Source: Candidatus Brocadiaceae bacterium (GTDB taxonomy: Bacteria > Planctomycetota > MHYJ01 > JACQXL01 > CAKKQI01). From it: a stretch of 9,762 nt of DNA. Both the position numbers and the translations under genes were made by a program. This document shows positions 1 through 5,532 of the stretch, in pieces. The notes under the pieces are model-generated. The model was not told the origin of the DNA and did no database searches. It worked only from the letters and a program-made list of their open reading frames with translations. Every line of letters begins with the position of its first letter. Positions within the stretch are counted from its first letter, which is position 1. Location: NCBI GenBank assembly GCA_919901895.1, contig CAKKQI010000328.1, positions 1 through 9,762 of the forward strand, in the 5' to 3' direction.

Positions 1-259
1 AAGAGATAAAAAAGAAAAAACAGATATTCTTCAAGAACTACAAGCAATAAATAACCCCGGGGGTGGTTATTATATTGATGTTTATAGTGAAGCGGATAGT
101 TTATATGCGCTGGCGCGCCCTGAAATTTATGGTATAACCGGACGCAAAATATTTGTGGCGGATGGCAGCGGCGTTATTTGCCAAAAGGATTTCGGAGTCC
201 GGGATTTCGGGATAATAGAATGGGCCGAATTGAAAAAAATAATAAGCGAAACAAAATAA
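1..259 (+). CDS. C-terminal part of a pilin-like / DUF2950-like protein (5' end outside window)
   Basis: An open frame runs from the window edge (first full codon at base 2) to TAA at 257-259, giving 85 residues with no start in view. The N-terminal part is charged and helical (RDKKEKTDILQELQAINN), followed by GGGYYIDVYSEADSLYALARP and a motif spaced as YGxTG-x3-F-x5-G-x5-DxG. The same spacing (YG, TG, F, G, DxG) occurs in the C-terminal part of the pilin at 4456-5172. I also recall a similar GG-Y/F-hydrophobic/A-P-x-x-YG pattern in DUF2950 proteins. Best reading: the globular C-terminal domain of a secreted pilin-like or DUF2950-like protein. The family is an inference because the diagnostic N-terminus is missing. 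It converges on the ferredoxin gene with a 9-base gap. Confidence 0.6.
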   Translation, partial: RDKKEKTDILQELQAINNPGGGYYIDVYSEADSLYALARPEIYGITGRKIFVADGSGVICQKDFGVRDFGIIEWAELKKIISETK

Positions 260-274
260 AATAAAATTTTATTT
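259..274. other. 16-bp perfect AT palindrome at convergent gene ends
   Basis: The sequence is an uninterrupted palindrome (8-bp arms, no spacer) between two convergent genes. It overlaps the last base of the upstream stop codon and the stop codon of the minus-strand ferredoxin (269-271). It lacks a GC stem, so it is a poor intrinsic terminator. Its core, ATAAAATTTTAT, recurs in the hairpin just upstream of the ferredoxin start (720-744), so the ferredoxin gene is bracketed by the same motif. Confidence 0.5.
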
Positions 275-718
275 CCCCAATACTTTTTTAGCCAGCGTGT
301 TTCGTTGGTCGGTTAATTCGTGGGTTTCTTCTTCATAGCGGATGGCCTGGGTGGAACAGACCTTAACGCATTTTGGGTCGCCGTTGCACAGGTCGCATTT
401 AATAATCTCATTGTCCATAATCGTGATTGCGGCGTAGGGGCAGACCGTGGCGCAGAAACGGCATTTAATACATTTATTTTTATCCCATTTAAGGATACCG
501 TTTTCCGGATAATAGGCGTTCTGGGGGCAGAATTTTTGGCACAGGGCGTCGCTACAGTGCAGGCAAATAATCGGATATTCAAATCTTTCAAATTCGTCGC
601 GCACTACGCTGATGGCGGCTTTTTTAGGATTGCACTCGCCGAATTTGGTTAATGAGCAGGCCAGCGAACATTCGCGGCATCCCGTGCAGAGTTCAGGGTA
701 AACGTATAAATACTTCAT
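269..718 (-). CDS. Four-cluster [4Fe-4S] ferredoxin subunit, electron partner of the AOR-family enzyme
   Basis: This 149-residue cytoplasmic iron-sulfur protein has the HycB/DmsB/AorA-type arrangement. Sixteen cysteines form four cubane motifs: C11-C14-C17-C21, C52-C55-C60-C64, C83-C86-C89-C93 and C108-C111-C117-C121. The third has the classical CxxCxxCxxxCP form. It has no signal peptide, so it works in the cytoplasm. It lies 22 bases downstream of the AOR-family gene on the same strand, so it is almost certainly co-transcribed and probably carries electrons between that enzyme and an unseen acceptor. Comparable pairs are WOR5 with its ferredoxin subunit, AorAB, and BamBC of anaerobic aromatic metabolism. 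The ATG at 716-718 is the only sensible start: the Cys motif begins at residue 11. An AGGA sits in the loop of a perfect hairpin directly upstream. Confidence 0.9.
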   Translation of the reverse strand: MKYLYVYPELCTGCRECSLACSLTKFGECNPKKAAISVVRDEFERFEYPIICLHCSDALCQKFCPQNAYYPENGILKWDKNKCIKCRFCATVCPYAAITIMDNEIIKCDLCNGDPKCVKVCSTQAIRYEEETHELTDQRNTLAKKVLGK

Positions 719-744
719 TATAAAATTTTATCCTAAAATTTTAT
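719..744 (-). promoter_or_regulatory. Intercistronic hairpin abutting the ferredoxin start codon
   Basis: In the mRNA sense this reads ATAAAATTTTA-GGA-TAAAATTTTAT, then one A, then ATG. The arms are perfect 11-mers (720-730 and 734-744) around a 3-base loop. The 5' arm includes the AOR stop codon (741-743). The only Shine-Dalgarno-like bases (AGGA) straddle the loop, 12-15 bases before the ATG, which is farther than usual. Melting by ribosomes finishing the AOR gene could couple the two genes; that is inference. Confidence 0.5.
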
Positions 745-2570
745 TTAATGCTTTCCAGTTCCTTTATCCGTTCCGCTTTGAGCATTCCTTCTTCGGTCCA
801 GTCGCGCAGTTGATAATATCGGGCCAGGGCCGAGGCGAATTGGACTCTATCCACGTGATGGCCTTTGGATATTTTCAAGGGCATCGGGTCGTCAAAATAT
901 CGTTTAGGTAAAGTATCATCTTCTTTAGTTAAGCCCTCCCTGGCATTAAAGATCCGTTCCAGGTCAATTACCCGCCGGCCGGTTTCTTCCAGGTCTTTTT
1001 CGCTGAATTCCCAGCCGGTCGCGGCTTTGATCAGTTTTTTAAAATAAGAATAATCAAGAAAATGAGGGCTGTTGAATCCGTGACAGATAAACTTGCAAAT
1101 GCCGAGTGAATCGACGGCAGCAAAGATATGCTCGGAAAAATAAACCGCTTTTTCTTTTTCGTCCAGGATGGTGGGGTCGGTTATTTTTGTGCCATAGATT
1201 CGTTCTTTAACTTCCGGCGGAAGTTTAGAAAATATTTCCAAGGTCGGCCGGCTGCGCAGATGGTCGGCCCCCCGCGAGGCGGTGGCAATGCCTAAAGCAA
1301 ATGCCTTGATATACCGCACGTCATGCGGGTCGCTCTGGGGCAGGTTTTTTACGGCGATTAAATAATCGCGTGATGATTCGCCGAATATTTTGACCGCCTG
1401 GGTGCTTTCGGCCAGCATATCTCCGAATCCTTCACGGCGCGAAATCATCCGCAATAGTTTTTGGGCGAGTTCAAAATCTCCGAATTTTAATTCCAGCCCA
1501 CCGGTTTTCTCTTTATTAATAATTCCGCGTTCGTACAATTCAAACACCCAGGCCAGAATAGTTCCGCTGGATGAAATATCTAATCCTAATTCATTCGCCA
1601 GGTTGTTTAATTGAATCACCTGAGCCGGGTTTTCAAGGCCGATATTAGCCCCGAACATTCCCACGGCCGTATATTCCGGTCCTTCTCCGCCGAAGATATT
1701 CCGGTGCCGGCAATGCATCATACAGGAAGAACAAGAAATCATTTTTTCCACATATTTTTCTATTTCTTCGGCATTTAATGAATCGCTCCAGGCGTTTAAC
1801 TGGCTATTCTTGGTGCGGATGGCGCCGATGGCATTGCTGACTTCGTATAATAAGGGTGTGCCTAACTTTCCGAGGAGAGGACTAATTTTGGAAGAAAAGA
1901 GGTATTTTTTTATTTCTTCCGCTAATTTTTGCATTTGGTCCGGGTGTTTAATTTTGATTCCGCCGGTGCCCTGGGCGACCACGGCTTTAAGGTTTTTAGA
2001 GCCCATGACCGCTCCGAGTCCGCAACGCCCGGCCGCATTTTTCACGCCGGTCCGCACGCAGGCAAAACGCACCAGTTTTTCTCCGGCCACACCGCAGACT
2101 GCACTTTCGCAGGGGCCTAAATCATTACGTAAAGATTGTTGCACCTCATAGGTGTCTTTACTCCAATACGGGCCGGCGTCGCGGATTTCTATTTTACCGT
2201 CGCAGAGGTATAAATAAGACGGTTTTTTTGCTTTGCCGAGAATAATCAACCGGTCAAAACCGGCATAACGAAGTTCGGGTCCGAAGAATCCACCGCAGTT
2301 AGCATCTCCTAAAAAACCGGTTTCCGGAGACTTAGCGGAAACATTATAACGGCTGGAAGAAGGCGTGAGCGTGCCGGTCAGGAGCCCCGCTCCGAATATA
2401 AGCACATTATCAGGGGAAAGAGGTTCCGCGCCTGATTTTAAATATTTATTGAGGTAATAAATATTAAGTCCCCGGCCGCCCAGGAGTTTTTTACGTAACG
2501 AATCCGGGGTTTCTTCAATCTTAACTTTCTCTTTGGATAAATCAATGATAGCGAGTTTCTTATTTAACAT
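741..2570 (-). CDS. Aldehyde ferredoxin oxidoreductase family protein (tungsten/molybdenum bis-pterin enzyme)
   Basis: The 609-residue length is typical of AOR (about 600-650). The N-terminal pterin-binding domain (about 4-205) shows GGRGLN at 31-36, a GFLGDANCGGFFGPELRYAGFD block at 85-106, and NAAGRCGLGAVMGSKNLKA at 178-196. The [4Fe-4S] ligands are C280, C283 and C287 (CxxCxxxC), with the distal cysteine C492 in DSLGICK (487-493). That heptad and NELGLDI (326-332) match the two DxxGL(C/D)x pterin motifs known from Pyrococcus AOR, the first with Asn in place of Asp. The usual DPRG block is DPHDVR at 414-419, so the subfamily is not the classical one. No signal peptide: cytoplasmic. It oxidises aldehydes, or related substrates, with ferredoxin-type electron transfer. 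Substrate and metal cannot be read from sequence. First gene of a two-gene operon with the four-cluster protein. Confidence 0.93.
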   Translation of the reverse strand: MLNKKLAIIDLSKEKVKIEETPDSLRKKLLGGRGLNIYYLNKYLKSGAEPLSPDNVLIFGAGLLTGTLTPSSSRYNVSAKSPETGFLGDANCGGFFGPELRYAGFDRLIILGKAKKPSYLYLCDGKIEIRDAGPYWSKDTYEVQQSLRNDLGPCESAVCGVAGEKLVRFACVRTGVKNAAGRCGLGAVMGSKNLKAVVAQGTGGIKIKHPDQMQKLAEEIKKYLFSSKISPLLGKLGTPLLYEVSNAIGAIRTKNSQLNAWSDSLNAEEIEKYVEKMISCSSCMMHCRHRNIFGGEGPEYTAVGMFGANIGLENPAQVIQLNNLANELGLDISSSGTILAWVFELYERGIINKEKTGGLELKFGDFELAQKLLRMISRREGFGDMLAESTQAVKIFGESSRDYLIAVKNLPQSDPHDVRYIKAFALGIATASRGADHLRSRPTLEIFSKLPPEVKERIYGTKITDPTILDEKEKAVYFSEHIFAAVDSLGICKFICHGFNSPHFLDYSYFKKLIKAATGWEFSEKDLEETGRRVIDLERIFNAREGLTKEDDTLPKRYFDDPMPLKISKGHHVDRVQFASALARYYQLRDWTEEGMLKAERIKELESIK

Positions 2571-2597
2571 AATTTTTAACCGGGACGGTTAAAAATT
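2571..2597 (-). promoter_or_regulatory. Perfect palindrome between the -10 box and the AOR start codon (operator or leader hairpin)
   Basis: Arms 2571-2581 and 2587-2597 are perfect 11-bp inverted repeats (AATTTTTAACC / GGTTAAAAATT) around GGGAC. The palindrome touches the ATG on one side and the TATAAT on the other. With that -10 box, transcription should begin near 2590, inside the palindrome, so the transcript would carry only part of the hairpin. A DNA operator for a repressor is therefore more likely than an RNA hairpin. No Shine-Dalgarno sequence is visible before the ATG. Confidence 0.6.
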
Positions 2598-2625
2598 ATT
2601 ATAGCAAAGATTGATTTTTTGGCAA
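2598..2625 (-). promoter_or_regulatory. Sigma-70-type promoter of the AOR/ferredoxin operon
   Basis: On the minus strand, TTGCCA (2625-2620; five of six consensus bases) is followed by a 16-base spacer and a perfect TATAAT (2603-2598). The predicted start site lies about 20 bases before the ATG. Confidence 0.65.
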
Positions 2626-2653
2626 TATAATTTGAGATTGCTGGCAAAGTTAA

Positions 2654-2790
2654 CTAGTGGTTCATAACTTTTGTTATTGTGGGTTTAATGGTAGCCAACG
2701 AACTTTATGTTCGTTGAGGAGTCTATCAACGAGCCCCGCTGAAGCGGGACTCGTTGTCTACCCACAAATTCAAATGGAATGAACCACTAG
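2654..2790. repeat. Nested palindromic MITE-like element 1
   Basis: The 137-bp unit is bounded by perfect 12-bp inverted repeats (2654-2665 and 2779-2790). The outer four bases are CTAG on both sides, so this can equally be read as 8-bp terminal repeats (TGGTTCAT / ATGAACCA) flanked by a CTAG target duplication, a target type known for the IS5 group. Inside are a second inverted pair (TTGTGGGT 2677-2684 / ACCCACAA 2760-2767), a near-match pair (GTAGCCAACG 2691 / CGTTGTCTAC 2752-2761), and two hairpins: 2696-2703/2709-2716, and a strong GC stem at 2727-2756. No open frame is present. The GC stem is almost the same as that in element 2. Confidence 0.7.
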
Positions 2791-2792
2791 CT

Positions 2793-2816
2793 CATCCCGA
2801 ACTTATTCAGGGTTTC
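2793..2816. repeat. Short dispersed CCTGAA-TTCAGG-type repeat, degenerate copy
   Basis: CATCCCGAACTTATTCAGGG belongs to the same pattern as the copies at 5841-5868 and 5892-5919 (TCATTCTGAACTTGTTTCAG and GAGACCCTGAAACGAGTTCA). A short imperfect stem closes on CTTAT. The remaining bases up to 2869 show nothing else. Confidence 0.4.
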
Positions 2817-2869
2817 ATTAAATGGCAAATCCAGACCTTGATATTCATCTGGGTGAACCCATTGAACCA

Positions 2870-3026
2870 GCATTATTTATACGACGATTCCCGCCAAAGG
2901 CGGGTCTGCCTCTGGCATGAAAAATGATGACATTCTGTCCCCGAAAGCATTCGGGATCTACCAAAAACCTTGGTAGACAACGACCCCGCTGAGGCGGGGT
3001 CGTTGATCTGAATTTATAAATAATGC
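2870..3026. repeat. Nested palindromic MITE-like element 2
   Basis: The 157-bp unit is bounded by perfect 12-bp inverted repeats (GCATTATTTATA 2870-2881 / TATAAATAATGC 3015-3026). Similarity continues outward (AACC / GGTT) after a one-base offset. Inside lie consecutive hairpins: CCCGCC-AAA-GGCGGG near 2890-2904, CCCGAA-AGCA-TTCGGG near 2940-2955, CTACCAA/TTGGTAG near 2959-2975, and a perfect 12-bp GC stem (2978-2989 / 2994-3005, loop TGAG). The last shares the GTAGACAACGA...TCGTTGA signature with element 1 and with 5983-6016. No coding frame is seen. Confidence 0.7.
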
Positions 3027-3139
3027 GGTTGAAAGGTCTCTCAACGGGCTCAATTTATATCTAAAAAGCCTTGACGGAAACAGGACATCTTGTTATAAAA
3101 AGACGAGAACGACCGATTCAAATGAAGGCGAAACTGAAA

Positions 3140-4312
3140 ATGAAAGATAAAGCACTGAAGTTAACGATTAGAATAATACTATCCGCTTTTATTATTAGTC
3201 TTGTTTCCTGCGCCACTCATTATCAACTGGCTCAAAAGCATTTTGATAAAGCCAGGCATTATCACCAGTCTAAAAAACAGACGAAAAGTTTGGTTGAATA
3301 TTCCACCGCCCTGGGTAAATTAAGTTTGATACCGGATAATCACCAGGGGCAATTTTTACGGGCGGAAATTTTGCATCACCTTTATTCGGTTGATGGGATT
3401 GCCCTATGGCAGAAGGCCGATGAATCGGCGCGAAATAGATGCCCGGTTCTGGCTGAAATAATCAATCACCCGAACGCTTCCGCCGATTTCCTTGACCAAT
3501 CATTTGAACAAATAAAAATAATTAATCAGAAAATCGGCCGGTCTGATATTTCCAAGTTGAACCAATGGTTTTTTGTTAAAAAAGACGAAATCTCCGGTGA
3601 TTTTTTTTACAGGCGGGCCAGCGAGAAATTTGATAACATTCCGGCTGAAATGGAAGGAACCGCGCCGTTTATTTTTATTGATAAATTACGGCGTTACACC
3701 TTGTACCGGATTGCTAAAAATTTTTATTTATCGGCCTGGCTTAAGTCCAATTCTCTTTCCGAAACAGATTCATATCACGCTGATTTAAAAGCAACCTGTC
3801 GTAAAAAATTACAAAATGTTTATTGGACGCTTTATGCTGTTTCCAGTTCCATCCCGCCAGGGCGGGAGTGGACCCAGGAGTTTACCCTGATGTTTAAAAA
3901 CGAGTCGCGTCAATTCTTGGAAATGATGAAAAAGATAGAAGGGGTGGAAAATCAAGGACAACCGGATTCCGGCCAATTATTAGGAGAATCTCTTGATGAA
4001 AATTTTTTGCGTCTTGATGCTGATTTTCATATTAATGAAGGGCGGTCTAAAATGAGCAGCGCGGTGGAAGAAGTCCTGCGGAATAAAAAAGATAAAGCCG
4101 TCGAATATTTGATTGAAGTTTTAAAACATTTTATTTTAGCAAAAGAACTGGTCCCCCCGGTGGAACAGTCTTTTTTTGTTTATGACGATGAGGGAAAAGT
4201 GGTTTCCGGTAAAATCACTCCCGAACGGGATAAAATTGGAATTGGTTTGCTTGAAAATTCGTTATCAGATACCTATTTCCAATTACATCGGTTGACTAAG
4301 CAAGCCCCGTAA
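3140..4312 (+). CDS. Putative helical (TPR-like) outer-membrane-type lipoprotein, function unknown
   Basis: The frame is open from a TTG at 3071, with ATGs at 3122 and 3140. I prefer 3140: it gives a classical lipoprotein signal, MKDKALK followed by a hydrophobic stretch and the lipobox LVSC with the acylated Cys at residue 24. An AAGG lies 11 bases upstream. The mature part (about 367 residues) begins with a helix pair, HYQLAQKHFDKARHYHQ... SLVEYSTALG, that looks like a divergent tetratricopeptide repeat. The rest is charged and helical with no motif I recognise. Residue after the lipobox is Ala, not Asp, so outer-membrane sorting is possible by Enterobacteria rules. A GC palindrome sits inside the gene at 3852-3867. 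Gene stands alone, convergent with the pilin. No clear promoter seen. Confidence 0.75.
   Translation: MKDKALKLTIRIILSAFIISLVSCATHYQLAQKHFDKARHYHQSKKQTKSLVEYSTALGKLSLIPDNHQGQFLRAEILHHLYSVDGIALWQKADESARNRCPVLAEIINHPNASADFLDQSFEQIKIINQKIGRSDISKLNQWFFVKKDEISGDFFYRRASEKFDNIPAEMEGTAPFIFIDKLRRYTLYRIAKNFYLSAWLKSNSLSETDSYHADLKATCRKKLQNVYWTLYAVSSSIPPGREWTQEFTLMFKNESRQFLEMMKKIEGVENQGQPDSGQLLGESLDENFLRLDADFHINEGRSKMSSAVEEVLRNKKDKAVEYLIEVLKHFILAKELVPPVEQSFFVYDDEGKVVSGKITPERDKIGIGLLENSLSDTYFQLHRLTKQAP
3852..3867. repeat. GC-rich palindrome inside the lipoprotein gene
   Basis: TCCCGCC-AG-GGCGGGA is a perfect 7-bp inverted repeat in frame within the coding sequence (residues I-P-P-G-R-E). It matches the stems found in the intergenic elements (for example near 2890-2904). 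Confidence 0.45.
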
Positions 4313-4343
4313 CATCATATTGGATCGGCTGAATTATCTTAAC

Positions 4344-4375
4344 GACGACTAAAAGTTAAACTTTTTGAGATCGTC
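4344..4375. other. Two-part hairpin downstream of the lipoprotein gene
   Basis: GACGA (4344-4348) pairs with TCGTC (4371-4375). Inside it, AAAAGT (4351-4356) pairs with ACTTTT (4360-4365) around TAA. There is no T-tract after it, so it is not an intrinsic terminator by itself. It may stabilise the 3' end ahead of the true terminator 25 bases on. Confidence 0.35.
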
Positions 4376-4392
4376 AAAAGGGCGGGGTAAAC

Positions 4393-4441
4393 AAAAAAGG
4401 CGGCTGGTCACCGAAGAGGCGACCAAACCGCCCTTTTTTTT
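4393..4441. terminator. Bidirectional Rho-independent terminator (lipoprotein and pilin genes)
   Basis: GGCGG (4399-4403) with CTGGTC pairs with GACCA (4421-4425) and CCGCC (4428-4432), with a small internal bulge. An A6 run precedes it (4393-4398) and a T8 run follows it (4434-4441), so U-tracts are produced on both strands. It sits 81 bases after the lipoprotein stop and 15 bases after the pilin stop. Confidence 0.88.
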
Positions 4442-4455
4442 AAACTACATTAACA

Positions 4456-5172
4456 TTAATCAGCCACACCCCATTTTCTACCACTGTTATGAGTTATCGT
4501 CACCGGGTCAGCTGTTGGGTAGGTGTAAATTACACCAGTAGTTAACCACTTATTAGCTTCCGAACCAACATCCACTCGATAAACGGTTCCTCCCTGACTG
4601 ACCATAAAACTATTGACGCCGGTCGATCCATAAGTAGCCGGTGCCGCCATAAAGGAAAAGGCGGTAGAATTGGCTGCCAGGACCGCACCGACTGAACCAA
4701 CGATATTGGTACTTAACGTAACGCCACCGACGTCCAGGGTACTACCCATTGTTCTAAAATAGTAACCTGATTTCGGGGTAATGGTAATCGGGGCTGCCCA
4801 CTGTTCAATTTCCGGAATGGTAAATGGAACTGCCACGCCACCCGTATAAGCGACTGGATAGAAATCAGATTTAGCAAAAGAACTATCAACAAAGTCAACG
4901 CTGATGGGACTACCAGCGCCGCCTCTTCGTAGCCGTTTGAAGCAGGAAACATCATAGGTCCAGTAATCTTTTGTCCCATTACCATCGGCATCCTGTTGCA
5001 TCCAGACGTCTTCCTGCGAAAGCAACATTCTTAAACCAGCGATAGCCGATATTTCATTAGCGCTCATCTTGGAAGTCAATAACTGAGGAATTGCAATGGC
5101 CGCGATAATCGCAATAATCGCCACAACAATCATCAATTCAATCAACGTAAAACCTTGTTTACGACGCAACAT
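4456..5172 (-). CDS. Type IV major-pilin-like protein (prepilin)
   Basis: 238 residues. The N-terminus is a textbook type IVa prepilin: short basic leader MLRRKQG, cleavage before F8, Glu at mature position 5 (E12), and hydrophobic helix FTLIELMIVVAIIAIIAAIA ending at P29. After prepilin peptidase cleavage it would be assembled into a pilus or pseudopilus. An Asp/Gly-rich turn, DADGNGTKD (61-69), resembles calcium loops, but its binding is only a guess. The C-terminal part contains YGSTG at 181-185 in the YGxTG-F-G-DxG spacing also seen in the fragment at 1-259. Only one Cys (C77), so there is no disulfide loop of the Pseudomonas kind. The Shine-Dalgarno GGAGG (5184-5180) is 7 bases from the ATG. 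No assembly genes are nearby, so this is an orphan pilin locus. Confidence 0.95.
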   Translation of the reverse strand: MLRRKQGFTLIELMIVVAIIAIIAAIAIPQLLTSKMSANEISAIAGLRMLLSQEDVWMQQDADGNGTKDYWTYDVSCFKRLRRGGAGSPISVDFVDSSFAKSDFYPVAYTGGVAVPFTIPEIEQWAAPITITPKSGYYFRTMGSTLDVGGVTLSTNIVGSVGAVLAANSTAFSFMAAPATYGSTGVNSFMVSQGGTVYRVDVGSEANKWLTTGVIYTYPTADPVTITHNSGRKWGVAD

Positions 5173-5188
5173 ATCTTTTCCTCCATTC

Positions 5189-5212
5189 TAATCCCGATTA
5201 AAATCGGGATTA
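5189..5212 (-). promoter_or_regulatory. Leader hairpin just upstream of the pilin ribosome binding site
   Basis: Perfect 11-bp inverted repeats (5189-5199 and 5202-5212) around AA. The structure ends 4 bases before the GGAGG ribosome binding site, so it could affect translation or mRNA stability. No T-tract follows it in the transcribed sense. Confidence 0.55.
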
Positions 5213-5245
5213 AATATTAAAAATTTTTATAACACTTGCCGCCAA
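5210..5245 (-). CDS. Possible 11-codon leader peptide in the pilin 5' UTR
   Basis: Within the predicted leader transcript a perfect anti-SD complement, AGGAGGTGA (5259-5251), is followed after GGAGG + 8 bases by TTG. It opens MAASVIKIFNI and stops with TAA at 5212-5210, inside the pilin leader hairpin. The SD-like stretch is the loop of a GCCGC/GCGGC stem. A strong ribosome site with no gene attached is odd, and the short frame is one explanation. The TTG start and tiny size make this speculative. Confidence 0.25.
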   Translation of the reverse strand: MAASVIKIFNI

Positions 5246-5301
5246 CCCCTTCACCTCCTCTCCTCAGCGGCGATTAAATCGTTTCCCATTACTATAAATG
5301 T

Positions 5302-5317
5302 AGCAAAAATCGTGCCA
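5302..5317 (-). promoter_or_regulatory. Sigma-54 (-24/-12) promoter of the pilin gene
   Basis: On the minus strand the sequence reads TGGCACG-ATTT-TTGCT, a full match to the sigma-54 consensus TGGCACG-N4-TTGCW. The start site would fall near 5291, giving a leader of about 120 bases. Pilin genes of several bacteria are sigma-54 dependent and driven by PilR-type activators. Confidence 0.88.
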
Positions 5318-5345
5318 GATTTTAACGGTTATATTGATTTCTAAT

Positions 5346-5417
5346 CTAATATAAGCATATATTAGAAAGTATGACAAATTTTGTCAACAAAAAAATAAAA
5401 TTTTTCAAAAAAATGTC
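5346..5417 (-). promoter_or_regulatory. Candidate activator (PilR-like) binding region upstream of the sigma-54 promoter
   Basis: A perfect palindrome, TGACAAA-T-TTTGTCA (5372-5386), lies about 55 bases beyond the -24 element. Another TGTC occurs at 5414-5417. A second perfect inverted repeat, CTAATATA-AGCA-TATATTAG, is at 5346-5365. PilR sites in Pseudomonas contain repeated TGTC and lie roughly at this distance. Assignment to PilR is inference. Confidence 0.45.
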
Positions 5418-5438
5418 AATCCAAGTAATTTCATAAGT

Positions 5439-5470
5439 CTATGCAAGTAAATTTTATTGGTTTTGCATAG
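5439..5470. repeat. Inverted repeat CTATGCAA / TTGCATAG
   Basis: Perfect 8-bp arms (5439-5446 and 5463-5470) around an AT-rich 16-base spacer. TTATGCAAAC recurs at 5581-5590, so the right arm also pairs loosely with that copy. Between here and element 4 lies a GC hairpin (CCGCC-TT-GGCGG, 5503-5514) of the same style as those in elements 1 and 2. No gene. Confidence 0.45.
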
Positions 5471-5532
5471 CGCACCCTAAATCATGCCAAAGACATCCCG
5501 CTCCGCCTTGGCGGGGCGAATCTCGTCCCGAT

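Noticed and set aside
320..652. Plus-strand open frame opposite the ferredoxin gene
   Set aside because: The minus-strand frame has sixteen Cys in perfect cluster spacing; this frame is its shadow.
1810..2151. Plus-strand open frames opposite the AOR gene (also 865-1047, 1390-1614 and 1929-2120)
   Set aside because: Shadows of the conserved AOR reading frame, with no motifs and no ribosome sites.
2654..3026. CRISPR array
   Set aside because: The repeats are inverted and unevenly spaced with unlike spacers; there is no series of direct repeats and no cas gene.
3029..3061. Promoter for the lipoprotein gene (TTGAAA ... TATATC)
   Set aside because: The spacing is 21 bases for the better -10 candidate and the match at 17 bases is poor, so I do not call it.
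3071..3139. TTG start adding 23 residues to the lipoprotein
   Set aside because: The extension puts a long charged segment before the signal peptide. The ATG at 3140 gives a normal lipoprotein signal length.
3573..3788. Second frame inside the lipoprotein gene
   Set aside because: Overlaps the main frame completely and shows no ribosome site or motif.
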